Assembly (NCBI GenBank): GCA_035513575.1
Contig: DATKBW010000204.1
Coordinates: forward strand, 1-64,000
Origin: JAHWKI01 sp035513575
GTDB lineage: Bacteria; Gemmatimonadota; Gemmatimonadetes; Longimicrobiales; RSA9
DNA: 64,000 nucleotides
Direction: 5' to 3'
Shown here: positions 25,342-33,403 of the stretch, one piece after another
Layout: each line of letters starts with the position of its first letter
Numbering within the stretch: position 1 is the stretch's first letter
Made by a program: the position numbers and the translations under genes
The notes under the pieces: generated by a model
What the model was told of the DNA's origin: nothing
The model's input: only the letters and a program-made list of their open reading frames with translations
Database searches by the model: none

Positions 25342-26374
25342 CCTCGTCCACAACAGCCTGGCGCAGCTCACGCTGGTGCGGATCCGGGAATTCTCGCGCG
25401 AGCCGGAGGCGGTGTTCTGGACGTTCGCGTTCCCGGTCCTGCTGGCCCTGGGCCTCGGGATCGCGTTCCGGGACAGCGGCCCGGTGCCGGTGCGCGTGGC
25501 GGTGGTGTCCGGCGCCGGGGCGGCCGGGCTCGTCGAAGCGCTGGAGGCGGCCGGCCTCGAACCCGTCACGCTCGGCGCGGACTCGGCCGCCGCGCGGTTG
25601 CGACGGGGTGACGTGGGGATCGTCGCGGAGGCGGTGGAAGGGGGCGTCGTCTACCGGTACGATCCGACGCGTCCGGACGCTCTGACGGCGCGCTACAGGG
25701 TGGACGAGGCGGTGCAGCGGCGGGCGGGCCGACAGGACGTGGTGGCGACGCGGGACGAGCAGGTGACGGGTCGCGGCTCGCGCTACATCGACTGGCTCAT
25801 CCCGGGGCTGATCGGGCTGAACCTGCTGAGCACGGGTCTCTGGGGCGTGGGCTTCACGCTGGTGCGCATGCGCACGGAGCACCTCATGAAGCGGCTGATG
25901 GCGACGCCGATGAAACGGGCGGAGTTCCTGGCCTCCTTCTTCTTCGGGCGGCTCCTGTTCCTCGGCGGCGAGCTGGCCGTCCTGCTGCTGTTCGCGGCCC
26001 TGGTTTTCGACGTGGCGGTGCGGGGCTCCCTGGCGGCGCTGATCCTCGTCGCCGTGCTCGGCGCCTTCACCTTCACCGCGTTCGGACTCCTGATCGCCAG
26101 CCGGGCCCGCACCACGGAGGGGGTCTCGGGGCTGATGAACGCGGCTTCGTTCCCGATGTGGGTGCTATCCGGGGTCTTCTTCTCCTACCGGACCTTCCCG
26201 GAGGCGGTGCACCCGTTCATCCAGGCGCTGCCCCTGACGGCCCTGAACGACGCCATGCGCGCCATCATGAACGACGGGCTCCCCCTCGCCGCGACGCTCG
26301 GGTCCCTCGCCGTCCTGGCCGCGTGGGCGGCCGGCTCATTCGCCCTGGCCCTGGCGATCTTCCGCTGGCGCTGA
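25334..26374 (+). CDS. ABC-2 type transporter permease
   Basis: 346 residues with an N-terminal helix (FWTFAFPVLLALGLGIAF), a soluble loop of about 120 residues, then five membrane helices in the C-terminal half (YIDWLIPGLIGLNLLSTG, TPMKRAEFLASFFFGRLLF, FPMWVLSGVFFSYRTFPE). It partners the ATPase encoded just upstream. The last 39 nt overlap the convergent nucleotidyltransferase gene. Confidence 0.88.
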   Translation: MRSLVHNSLAQLTLVRIREFSREPEAVFWTFAFPVLLALGLGIAFRDSGPVPVRVAVVSGAGAAGLVEALEAAGLEPVTLGADSAAARLRRGDVGIVAEAVEGGVVYRYDPTRPDALTARYRVDEAVQRRAGRQDVVATRDEQVTGRGSRYIDWLIPGLIGLNLLSTGLWGVGFTLVRMRTEHLMKRLMATPMKRAEFLASFFFGRLLFLGGELAVLLLFAALVFDVAVRGSLAALILVAVLGAFTFTAFGLLIASRARTTEGVSGLMNAASFPMWVLSGVFFSYRTFPEAVHPFIQALPLTALNDAMRAIMNDGLPLAATLGSLAVLAAWAAGSFALALAIFRWR

Positions 26375-27127
26375 GCGGGCCCGCCGGCCCTCACCGGCGG
26401 CGGCCCGCGCCTCGGCCAGCACGCGCGACGTCTCCTTCAGCCGCTCGTGCGTCCCGATGTCGCTCCAGTACGAGGCGCCGATGTCCCAGGCGGCGACCAG
26501 CGCCCCCGCGGCGATGAGGCGGAGGTACACCGGGATCACGGAGAACGCCCCGGTCTCGCGCATGAGGGAGGGCAGGGTGTGCGAGACGACACTGACGCCG
26601 CAGAAGGCCGCGGCGCGGATCCCGCCCACCGGCTCCCTGGCGAGGCTCTCGCCCCCGGACGGATACCGCACGCCGACGACGCCCCGGTCGTCGAGGAGGA
26701 GCGGGCTGCGGGTTTCCGGCGGCCCCACGGCGAGGGTCGCGAGAGCGGCGGGATGGTGCGTATCGTGGAGGTCGCGGATGTCGAGGTCCGAGACCACATC
26801 CACGTTGTGAACCAGGAAGGGCTCGCGGAGCTCCATCAGGCGGGCGGCCTGCTGAACGCCTCCCCCGGTTTCCAGGGGCGCCTCGCCGGTCTCGCGCGAG
26901 AAGCGGACGTCCACGCCGAACCCGTCCCTCGCGCGGACGAACGCCTCGATCTGCTCGCCCAGGTGGTGCGTGTTGATGACGAGCCGGTGCGCGCCGGCGT
27001 CCACGAGCCGGCGCGCCACGCGCTCGAGCACGGGCACCCCGTCCACCTCGACCAGCGCCTTGGGAACGTGGTCGGTGAGGGGTCGGAGCCGGGTCCCGTA
27101 GCCCGCGGCCAGGATGATCGCTTCCAC
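26336..27127 (-). CDS. Sugar-1-phosphate nucleotidyltransferase
   Basis: 263 residues. EAIILAAGYGTRLRPLTDHVPKAL is the NTP-transferase signature (shown in two parts: AAGYGTRLRPLT and PKALVEV). HNVDVVSDLD contains the metal-binding Asp, and DIGASYWSDIGTHERL is the family C-terminal motif. Size and motifs fit MurU-like or mannose/glucose-1-phosphate nucleotidyltransferases that make an NDP-sugar. The start is GTG. Its 5' end lies only 24 nt from the divergent phosphoesterase start, and its 3' end overlaps the permease gene by 39 nt. Confidence 0.85.
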   Translation of the reverse strand: MEAIILAAGYGTRLRPLTDHVPKALVEVDGVPVLERVARRLVDAGAHRLVINTHHLGEQIEAFVRARDGFGVDVRFSRETGEAPLETGGGVQQAARLMELREPFLVHNVDVVSDLDIRDLHDTHHPAALATLAVGPPETRSPLLLDDRGVVGVRYPSGGESLAREPVGGIRAAAFCGVSVVSHTLPSLMRETGAFSVIPVYLRLIAAGALVAAWDIGASYWSDIGTHERLKETSRVLAEARAAAGEGRRARSAPAEDRQGQGE

Positions 27128-27151
27128 GTCGTCCGGGTCCTAGGTTGGGGG

Positions 27152-27625
27152 ATGAGAATCGGACTGATCAGCGACACCCACGGGCGGCTGCGGAACGAGG
27201 TGTTCGAGATCCTCGCCGGGGTCGACGCGATCCTCCACGCCGGCGATGTGGGGCCCGCCGCCCTGCTCGTCGAGCTCGAGGCCATCGCGCCGGTCTCGGC
27301 GGTCTGGGGCAACACCGACGGGCCGGAGCTCCGGGCGACGCTGCCGGAGACCGCCGTGCTGGAGCTCGGCGGCCGCACGGTCGTCGTGGTCCACGGGCAT
27401 CAGCTGGGCTCGCCGACCCCCGCCGGGCTGCGGGCCGCGCATCCGGAAGCGGCCGTGATCGTCTACGGGCATACCCACCGGCCGCTGGTGGACCGTGGGG
27501 AGGGGCTGGTGGTCAACCCCGGCTCCGCCGGCGCCGCGCGGTTCGGGATCCCGCCCTCTGTCGGTGTCCTGACCCTGGAGAACGCGGACTCGGTGGAGCT
27601 GATCGAGCTGCCTCAGTACTCGTAG
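27152..27625 (+). CDS. YfcE/MJ0936-type metallophosphoesterase
   Basis: 157 residues. MRIGLISDTHG, HAGDVG, VWGNTD, VVHGHQ and VYGHTH are the five calcineurin-like metal motifs; the length matches the small YfcE/MJ0936 phosphodiesterases. Natural substrate is unknown. The ATG at 27152 is preceded by GGGGG; the long open frame upstream is a shadow of the nucleotidyltransferase. It overlaps the convergent 27613 gene by 13 nt. Confidence 0.9.
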   Translation: MRIGLISDTHGRLRNEVFEILAGVDAILHAGDVGPAALLVELEAIAPVSAVWGNTDGPELRATLPETAVLELGGRTVVVVHGHQLGSPTPAGLRAAHPEAAVIVYGHTHRPLVDRGEGLVVNPGSAGAARFGIPPSVGVLTLENADSVELIELPQYS

Positions 27626-28065
27626 GTCTCCAGGTCCGGCTCCCTGGCGAAGCGCGTGAGCGCGTCCCGGGGTGTGGGCTCGGATGCCAGGAACGACCGC
27701 AGCCGCCGCAACGTCTCACGGAGCCGCCGCTCCAGGGTGGCATCGTCGGCGCTGGGCGGCCGATCGATCCACTCCGGCTCCACGGCCTCGCTCGCCTCCG
27801 CCGGCGGGCTCCCGCCGAAGCTCCGCACGCTGATCCCGTGGCCGACGACGGCAAGGGCGTAGGCGGGCTCGACCCCTTCCTCGATGGCGAGGTCATAGGC
27901 CTTTTCGGCTTCCCCCCGGCCGAGGCCCCGCGACTCGGCCCGCTCGAGCAGCGCCTCCCGGCGATGCTCCCGGCCCGCTCCGAGGTCCTCCGCATCGGCG
28001 ATCAGCCCTGCGAGCCGCCCCTCGAGCCCGGCATCTCCGTGCCTTCCACTCCGCGCGTGTCTCAT
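27613..28065 (-). CDS. Hypothetical protein, helical and charged
   Basis: 150 residues, not recognised. The first half is helical and Arg/Glu-rich (RREALLERAESRGLGRGEAEKAYDLAIEEGVEP, given in part); a region with VVGHGISVRSFGG follows, then an acidic helical end (LERRLRETLRRLRSFL). No signal or membrane helix. It lies 36 nt after the UvrC-like gene on the same strand, so it may share its transcript and possible SOS control. Confidence 0.55.
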   Translation of the reverse strand: MRHARSGRHGDAGLEGRLAGLIADAEDLGAGREHRREALLERAESRGLGRGEAEKAYDLAIEEGVEPAYALAVVGHGISVRSFGGSPPAEASEAVEPEWIDRPPSADDATLERRLRETLRRLRSFLASEPTPRDALTRFAREPDLETYEY

Positions 28066-28101
28066 GCCCCCTGACGGTGCAAGCGGCGTTCCCGCCGGCG
28101 G

Positions 28102-29175
28102 TCACAGCGGGCGCAGCGCCGCCCGCTCCCCGGGGTTGCGCCGGAACCAGCGCTCGACGAGCAGCATCTCCGCGATCCCGTCCCCACCGACGCGGGCGAA
28201 GGGCGGGGCCGGCGCCCCGAGGATCCGTTCCGTCCGCGACCGCAGGGCCGCACGCTCGCCGCGGTCCCGCGGAGCGGCCAGCTCGGCCCGGACCAGACCG
28301 CGCTGGAGCAGGTAGACGCGGTCTTCCCCCGCGTGCCCCCGGACGACGTAGGGCGCGGTGAGCCCGTCCAGCGAGCGGACCGTCCGGAGCAGCGAGGCCC
28401 GCAGCCCCTCCAGCATCTCGATCCGCGCCTTCACTACCGCGGCGTACTCGAAGATCCACCGCTCGGATGCACGTCTCAGGCGCTCCCGCAGCCGCTCCAG
28501 CGGCTCGTCGGTCTCCCCGCGCAGGAAACGACGGGCCACCTCCAGCCGGCCGGCGTACTCCCGCTCGCCGCACCCGGCCGCGCAGGGGGCGATGCACCGC
28601 CGGAGCTCCGCGCGGGCGCACAGCGCCACGTGCTCCGCTCCGAAGAGGTCCGGCTGGTCCGCGAACCGGAGCGGCGTCGTGGCCGGGCAGGTCCGCAGCC
28701 CCAGCACGTCCACCAGCGCCCGCACCGACGCCCGGGCCCGCTCCGCGCCGAGCAGCGGGCCGAAGTGCTCCGAGCCGTCCTCCAGGGGGCTGGTCGTCAC
28801 CAGGAGCCGCGGCGCCGGCTCCCGCGGGATCCGGAGGAAGCAGACCGCGCGCTCCTTCTTGTGCTGCACGTTGAACGGCGGCCGCAGCCGACGGATCAGG
28901 CGGAACTCCCGCAGCAGCGCGCAGAACTCGCTCGGGAGATGGTCCCACTCGACGGCACGGGCGAAGGCCACGATCTCCGCCGCCTTCTCGCCCCGGTCCG
29001 CCCGGAAGTAGGAGAGCAGCCGGCTGCGCAGCCGGATCGATTTGCCGACGTACAGCACCTGGCCCCCGGGGCCCACGAGGCGATAGATCCCGGGGCGATT
29101 CTCCGCGTGGCTCCGGACATGTTCGCGGAGCGCGGTGGCGTGAGGGGTGGGCGCAAGGGAAGCGGCATCGGCCAT
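28102..29175 (-). CDS. UvrC-like GIY-YIG nuclease without the C-terminal nuclease half
   Basis: 357 residues. The N-terminal GIY-YIG domain (GIYRLVGPGGQVLYVGKSIRLRSRL in part; catalytic Tyr, Arg and later Glu) is followed by the UvrC Cys cluster (CARAELRRCIAPCAAGC) and a UVR-like helical region (YAGRLEVARRFLRGE, then ERWIFEYAAVVKARIEML). The RNase-H-like endonuclease and HhH domains of full UvrC are absent, as in Cho. It should make the 3' incision at DNA damage. I start it at MADAASLAP (29175); the promoter's -10 is 8 nt upstream. The promoter holds a 17-nt element also found at recA. Confidence 0.85.
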   Translation of the reverse strand: MADAASLAPTPHATALREHVRSHAENRPGIYRLVGPGGQVLYVGKSIRLRSRLLSYFRADRGEKAAEIVAFARAVEWDHLPSEFCALLREFRLIRRLRPPFNVQHKKERAVCFLRIPREPAPRLLVTTSPLEDGSEHFGPLLGAERARASVRALVDVLGLRTCPATTPLRFADQPDLFGAEHVALCARAELRRCIAPCAAGCGEREYAGRLEVARRFLRGETDEPLERLRERLRRASERWIFEYAAVVKARIEMLEGLRASLLRTVRSLDGLTAPYVVRGHAGEDRVYLLQRGLVRAELAAPRDRGERAALRSRTERILGAPAPPFARVGGDGIAEMLLVERWFRRNPGERAALRPL

Positions 29176-29183
29176 GGCGTGCC

Positions 29184-29213
29184 AATATCGGCGCTTCGGT
29201 CTTTGTTCGGCAA
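29184..29213 (-). promoter_or_regulatory. Promoter for UvrC-like nuclease, probably leaderless
   Basis: Minus strand: TTGCCG (29213-29208), 18-nt spacer, GATATT (29189-29184), 8 nt to ATG at 29175. The spacer is largely filled by the candidate SOS box. Confidence 0.55.
29194..29210 (-). promoter_or_regulatory. Candidate LexA (SOS) operator
   Basis: On the minus strand this reads CCGAACAAAGACCGAAG; on the plus strand CTTCGGTCTTTGTTCGG. It differs at one base from 45903-45919 upstream of recA. It lies in the -35/-10 spacer and overlaps the -35 box, where a bound repressor would block polymerase. Confidence 0.6.
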
Positions 29214-29241
29214 GCGCCACGCCGCCGCCCCGGCAACGGCG

Positions 29242-29700
29242 CTACAGGTCCTCGGGGCAGCGCGCGTGGATGATGCGCACGGGGCGGGCGGGCCGCGCCG
29301 TGGCGAGGGTGGCGTCGCCCAGGGCCCGTATGGTGCCGGTCATCCCGGCGCCGGCCGGTGCGAGGTGGAGCGAGAACCCGCCCCCGGCGGGGTAGCCGAC
29401 GAGGATGGAGTCGCCCGGAAGGGGCCTCCAGTAGCCGAAGGGGTGGTCGGTCTCGTCGCGGCCGGTGAGGGTGGTGGCCACGCGCACACCCTCGAGCGGC
29501 TGGAGCGCGGGCCATCCGGTGAGGGCCTGGTCGAGGAGGCGGAACCCCCAGGGGAGCCGGAGCTCGGCCGCCACCTGGTCCTGCTCGAAGTAGTAGCAGC
29601 CGGCCAGCGCCGCGGGATCGACCGCCTGGCCGGTGGTGGCGCAGGCGGCGGCGAGCAGACCGATGGCGGCGGCGAGAGTGCAGCGGGGAGCGCGGATCAC
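29242..29700 (-). CDS. Small lipoprotein, unknown function
   Basis: 152 residues with a lipoprotein signal (LAAAIGLLAAAC, Cys near 20). The mature part starts ATTGQAVDPAALAGCYYFEQD and is beta-rich with Pro/Gly turns; the core DSILVGYPAGGGFSLHLAPAG and TIRALGD suggests a small barrel. No family recognised. The GTG start overlaps the upstream metalloprotease stop by 4 nt, so it is the second gene of a two-gene unit. Confidence 0.65.
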   Translation of the reverse strand: MIRAPRCTLAAAIGLLAAACATTGQAVDPAALAGCYYFEQDQVAAELRLPWGFRLLDQALTGWPALQPLEGVRVATTLTGRDETDHPFGYWRPLPGDSILVGYPAGGGFSLHLAPAGAGMTGTIRALGDATLATARPARPVRIIHARCPEDL

Positions 29701-31172
29701 GGGGTCCCTCTCATGCGTGTCGGGAGCTGTATGCGTGCGCTTTCAGGGATCACGAGGACGGGCTGATCGAGGACGACGTCCCGGCCGAGGTTGCGCAGCA
29801 TCGCGGCGTCCGGCGCCAGGAGCCCGAAGCTCAGCGTGTACGCGTCGGCGGCATCGTAGTTGACCTGGTACCCGAGATCGTCCAGGGCGCCGATGGTTAC
29901 GCGGCTCAGGGGCTGGAAGACCCCGACGACCTCGGAGTAGCCGGTCATCAGCTCGCGGTCGAAGGTGGACTCGCGCCAGTGGGAGTCCGCGGTGCCCTCC
30001 CCGCCCGTGCCCTCGACGGGCACATCGCCGGTGCCGCCGAGCGCGTGCCACTCGGCGACGGCGGCCGCGCCCGTGTAGCGGGGGTCGCTGGTCCCCGCGC
30101 CGGTGAGGAGGTCCGCACCCCACAGGCTGCCGAACCCGAGCACGTGGCCGATCTCGTGGGTGATAATGTGGGTGAGCGTCTGCGTTCCGACCAGCGGGAG
30201 CAGGTCCTCGGAGTCCAGCGTCACGATCCCCACGACGGGAAGCCTCGAGCTGTCCCTGATGGCGCAGGGCCCCGCCTGCCCGAGGATCCCTCCGGGCCCA
30301 TCGATCTCCGCGATGTTGATCAGGACCAGGATGTCGTCCACCGTAGTGCCGTTGGCGACCTTGCCGAAGCCGCCGCAGTGCTGCGCGGCGAAGAAGGTGG
30401 TGGGGATCGTGATGGCGACCAGGTCCCCGGTCAGGATCGCCTCCCACTCCGCGATGGCCGCGTCCACGTGCGGCTGGATGGTCGCGGGGATCGTGGTGAC
30501 GGCGAGGGGCGTGATGTCGTAGGTGGTCGTGCGGTTGGCGACCACGACCATGCTGAACGCGCGAGTGGCGGTCTCGGTGCCCGACTGGACCCGGAAGGTG
30601 ACCGCGGCCGTGTCGGTCGCCGTCGGCGTCCCCTGGATCCGGCCATCGGACGCAAGTGTGAGCCCGGCGGGCAGTGAGCCTGCCGCAACGGACCACGTGT
30701 ACGTCCCGGACGGACCACCGGCGGCGTCCAGCTGCACGCTGTACGGCCCGCCGCGGAGCGCGGGAGCCAGGGCGGGGTTCGTGATGGCGAGGGCGGTCGG
30801 CTCGAGGATCTGGATGCCGAGCTGGCGCGTGTCCGTCTGGCCGTCGCTGCTCGTGACCCGGACCGAGAAGGTGAAGTTCCCCAGCGCCTCGGGTGTACCG
30901 GTGATCACCACATCGTCGCCGTCCGGGAGGTCCTCGATGCTGAGGGCGAGCCCCGGGGGCAGCGAGCCCTGGGAGATGGACCACTCGTACCCGAGCCTGC
31001 CGCCATCGGCGTTGATCCCGGCCGTGTACGGCTGGTCCAGCCGCCCATCGGGGAGGGACGTGGTGGTGATCTCGAGCGGCTCCGGCGGCGGGCCGGTGGA
31101 GTCGCTCCCGCACGACGCGAGCGCGGCGGCACCAAGGACCAGGGCGAGCCCTGGCCGGATTTTCGGTGTCAT
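29697..31172 (-). CDS. Lipoprotein with putative Ig-like repeats and leishmanolysin-like metalloprotease domain
   Basis: 491 residues. Lipobox LGAAALASC (Cys near 21), then two Ig-like (He_PIG/cadherin-like) repeats: GGRLGYEWSISQGSLPPGLAL near 57-77, and GPSGTYTWSVAAGSLPAGLTL near 153-173. The catalytic half follows, with zinc site HEIGHVLGFGSLW (HExxHxxGF near 338, leishmanolysin/matrixin class) and a Met-turn candidate ELMTGY near 430. It is surface-anchored and secreted; the substrate is unknown. A GAAGGAACG ribosome site precedes the ATG. No clear promoter was found. Confidence 0.78.
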   Translation of the reverse strand: MTPKIRPGLALVLGAAALASCGSDSTGPPPEPLEITTTSLPDGRLDQPYTAGINADGGRLGYEWSISQGSLPPGLALSIEDLPDGDDVVITGTPEALGNFTFSVRVTSSDGQTDTRQLGIQILEPTALAITNPALAPALRGGPYSVQLDAAGGPSGTYTWSVAAGSLPAGLTLASDGRIQGTPTATDTAAVTFRVQSGTETATRAFSMVVVANRTTTYDITPLAVTTIPATIQPHVDAAIAEWEAILTGDLVAITIPTTFFAAQHCGGFGKVANGTTVDDILVLINIAEIDGPGGILGQAGPCAIRDSSRLPVVGIVTLDSEDLLPLVGTQTLTHIITHEIGHVLGFGSLWGADLLTGAGTSDPRYTGAAAVAEWHALGGTGDVPVEGTGGEGTADSHWRESTFDRELMTGYSEVVGVFQPLSRVTIGALDDLGYQVNYDAADAYTLSFGLLAPDAAMLRNLGRDVVLDQPVLVIPESARIQLPTRMRGTP

Positions 31173-31236
31173 TCTCGTTCCTTCGCTGTTCGGACCCGCT
31201 CCGCCCGGTGCAAGGCCAGTACCAGTTTCCGTGGCA

Positions 31237-32055
31237 CTACCGCTGGCACCTCGGGCAGTAGAAGGCGGACCGATTCGCGAGGACCCGCCGCTTGATAGCA
31301 GTACCGCAGGCGGTGCACGGGGTTCCTTCCCGGCCGTACACCCGGAGGAGGGGCTCGAACCCGCCGGCCTCGCCGCTCGCGTCCCGATAATCGGAGAAGG
31401 TGGTGCCGCGGTTCTCGATGGCCAGCCGGAGCACCTCCCGGAGGGCGTCGCGCAGGCGCGCGGTCTCGAAACGCGTGAGGGTGCGGCCCCGGCGCGTGGG
31501 GCGGATCCCCGCCCGGAACAGCGCTTCCACCGCGTAGATGTTGCCGACTCCCGCTACGGAGTACTGGTCCAGGAGGAAGTTGCGGATCGGGACCCGCGTC
31601 CGGCGGGTCATGGCGTGAAGGGCCTCCGCGGTGAAGGCGTCGTCCAGCGGCTCGAGCCCCAGCGCGGCGTCCCGGGCCCGCCAGGCGGCGGGCTCGAAGA
31701 GCTCGAGCAGCCCGAACCGCCGGATGTCGTCGTACAGGAGGGTGCGCCCATCGTTCAGCCCGAGCCGGACGGCGACGTGGCGGAGCTCCGCGGCGCGGGG
31801 CGCATCGCTCAGGACCAGCCGCCCCGTCATCCCGAGGTTCACCACCAGCCGCGCGCCGTCCTCGAACGGGAGCACGACGTTCTTGCCGCGGCGCCCCGCG
31901 CCGGCGAGGGTGCGCCCGCGGACGGAGTCCGCGAACGCCGCGGGGGCGGCCGCCAGGACGTCGTCGTGGTGAACCACGACATCGGTGATGGTGGCGCCGG
32001 AGAGCCGGGGGGCCAGACCCCGGGCGATGGTCTCCGCCTCAGGAAGCTCGGGCAC
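31237..32055 (-). CDS. mutM: Formamidopyrimidine-DNA glycosylase (Fpg)
   Basis: 272 residues, normal length. Pro2 and Glu3 of PELPEAET form the catalytic N-terminus (the usual PELPEVET has Val; here Ala), Lys in GRRGKNVVL is the DNA-phosphate contact, and the C-terminal zinc finger is CTACGTAIKR...YCPRCQR. It excises 8-oxoguanine and formamidopyrimidines and cleaves abasic sites. The GTG start lies within the end of purD (17-nt overlap), so both are translated from one mRNA. Confidence 0.94.
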   Translation of the reverse strand: MPELPEAETIARGLAPRLSGATITDVVVHHDDVLAAAPAAFADSVRGRTLAGAGRRGKNVVLPFEDGARLVVNLGMTGRLVLSDAPRAAELRHVAVRLGLNDGRTLLYDDIRRFGLLELFEPAAWRARDAALGLEPLDDAFTAEALHAMTRRTRVPIRNFLLDQYSVAGVGNIYAVEALFRAGIRPTRRGRTLTRFETARLRDALREVLRLAIENRGTTFSDYRDASGEAGGFEPLLRVYGREGTPCTACGTAIKRRVLANRSAFYCPRCQR

Positions 32056-33325
32056 GCTCCAGCTCCCGCCACCCGATGTCCGGGCGGAAGTGGCGCCCCT
32101 CGAAATCGATCCGGCCGGCCGCGTCGCGGCTGTGACGCGCGGCCGCGGCGACGTCCCCCCCGAGCCCCGTCACTGCCAGGACCCGGCCCCCGGCCGTGAC
32201 GAGGCGGCCGTCGCTGCGGGCGGTGCCGGCGTGGAAGACGAGGACGTCCTCCTCCCGCTCGAGGTCCGGGGGAATCCGGATCTCCCGCCCCTTCTCGTAC
32301 GGACCCGGGTAGCCGCCGGAGGCCAGGACGGTGGTCACGGCGGCGCCGGGCCGCCAGGCCAGGCCGAGGTCGCGGGTCGATCCGCCGCGGGCGATGGCGA
32401 GCATGGGCTCGAGCAGTGAGGAGTCGAGGAGCGGCAGGACCGCCTGGGTCTCCGGGTCGCCGAAGCGGCAGTTGAACTCGACCACCTTCGGCCCCTCCTC
32501 CGTGAGCATCAGCCCGGCGTAGAGGAGCCCGCGGAAGGGGCGCTTCCGGCGCCGCATCTCGTCCAGGGTGGGGAGGAGGATGCGCTCCCGCACTTCCTCC
32601 AGGAGCTCCGGCCCCGCCAGGGAGACCGGGGCGTACGCGCCCATCCCGCCGGTGTTCGGACCCGTATCCCCGGCGCCCACCCGCTTGTGGTCCTGGGCCG
32701 GCGTCATCGGCAGGACGTCCCGACCGTCCGCGATGGCGAAGACGCTCAGCTCCTCACCGCGCATGAACTCCTCGATCACCACTTCCTGGCCGGCCTCGCC
32801 GAAGTCGTGGCGGCGAAGCATGCTCTCCACCGCCTGGAGCGCGTCCTCCTCCCGGTCGCAGACGAGGGCGCCCTTCCCGGCGGCGAGCCCCGAAGCCTTG
32901 ACGACCAGGGGCGCGCCCCGCTCCCGGATGAAGGCCGTGGCGGCCACGGGGTCGGTGAAGACGCGGTAATCCGCGGTTGGCACACCGGCCGCTCGCATGA
33001 CGCCTTTCGAGAACGCCTTGGAGGCCTCGAGGGCGGCCGCATCGGCGGACGGACCGAAGGCGGGAACCCGGCGCTGCTGGAGGGCGTCGACCAGGCCTTC
33101 GGCGAGCGGCGCCTCGGGTCCGACGACGACCAGGTCCACCCCCTCCGCGTCCGCCCAGCGGGCGATTCCCCCGATGTCGCCGGGGTCCAGCGGGAGGTGG
33201 GTCGCGAACGCGGCGGTCCCGCCGTTGCCACGGGTGATGAAGAACCGGGCGGAGGGCGCGTCGCGGTGGAGCTTCCAGAGGAGTGCGTGCTCGCGTCCGC
33301 CGTTGCCTGCGATCAGGACCTTCAT
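32039..33325 (-). CDS. purD: Phosphoribosylamine-glycine ligase
   Basis: 428 residues. MKVLIAGNGGREHAL is the GARS N-terminus, GPEAPLAEGL, KASGLAAGKGALV (ATP-grasp), FNCRFGDPETQ (metal site). It ligates glycine to phosphoribosylamine in purine synthesis. I start it at MKVLIAG (33325); ten more codons are open upstream but do not match the family. It stands apart from other pur genes, upstream of mutM. Confidence 0.95.
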   Translation of the reverse strand: MKVLIAGNGGREHALLWKLHRDAPSARFFITRGNGGTAAFATHLPLDPGDIGGIARWADAEGVDLVVVGPEAPLAEGLVDALQQRRVPAFGPSADAAALEASKAFSKGVMRAAGVPTADYRVFTDPVAATAFIRERGAPLVVKASGLAAGKGALVCDREEDALQAVESMLRRHDFGEAGQEVVIEEFMRGEELSVFAIADGRDVLPMTPAQDHKRVGAGDTGPNTGGMGAYAPVSLAGPELLEEVRERILLPTLDEMRRRKRPFRGLLYAGLMLTEEGPKVVEFNCRFGDPETQAVLPLLDSSLLEPMLAIARGGSTRDLGLAWRPGAAVTTVLASGGYPGPYEKGREIRIPPDLEREEDVLVFHAGTARSDGRLVTAGGRVLAVTGLGGDVAAAARHSRDAAGRIDFEGRHFRPDIGWRELERARAS

Positions 33326-33403
33326 TCTCGGGCCGGGAACCGGTGCAGCGGGCACCCGCGGCGGGCGGTCGGGCGCCGACGCCGGGGTGACGGACCCGAC
33401 AGC

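Noticed and set aside
26447..27151. Plus-strand extension of the phosphoesterase frame upstream of 27152
   Set aside because: It is antisense to the nucleotidyltransferase, and the family N-terminus (MRIGLISDTHG) begins at 27152.
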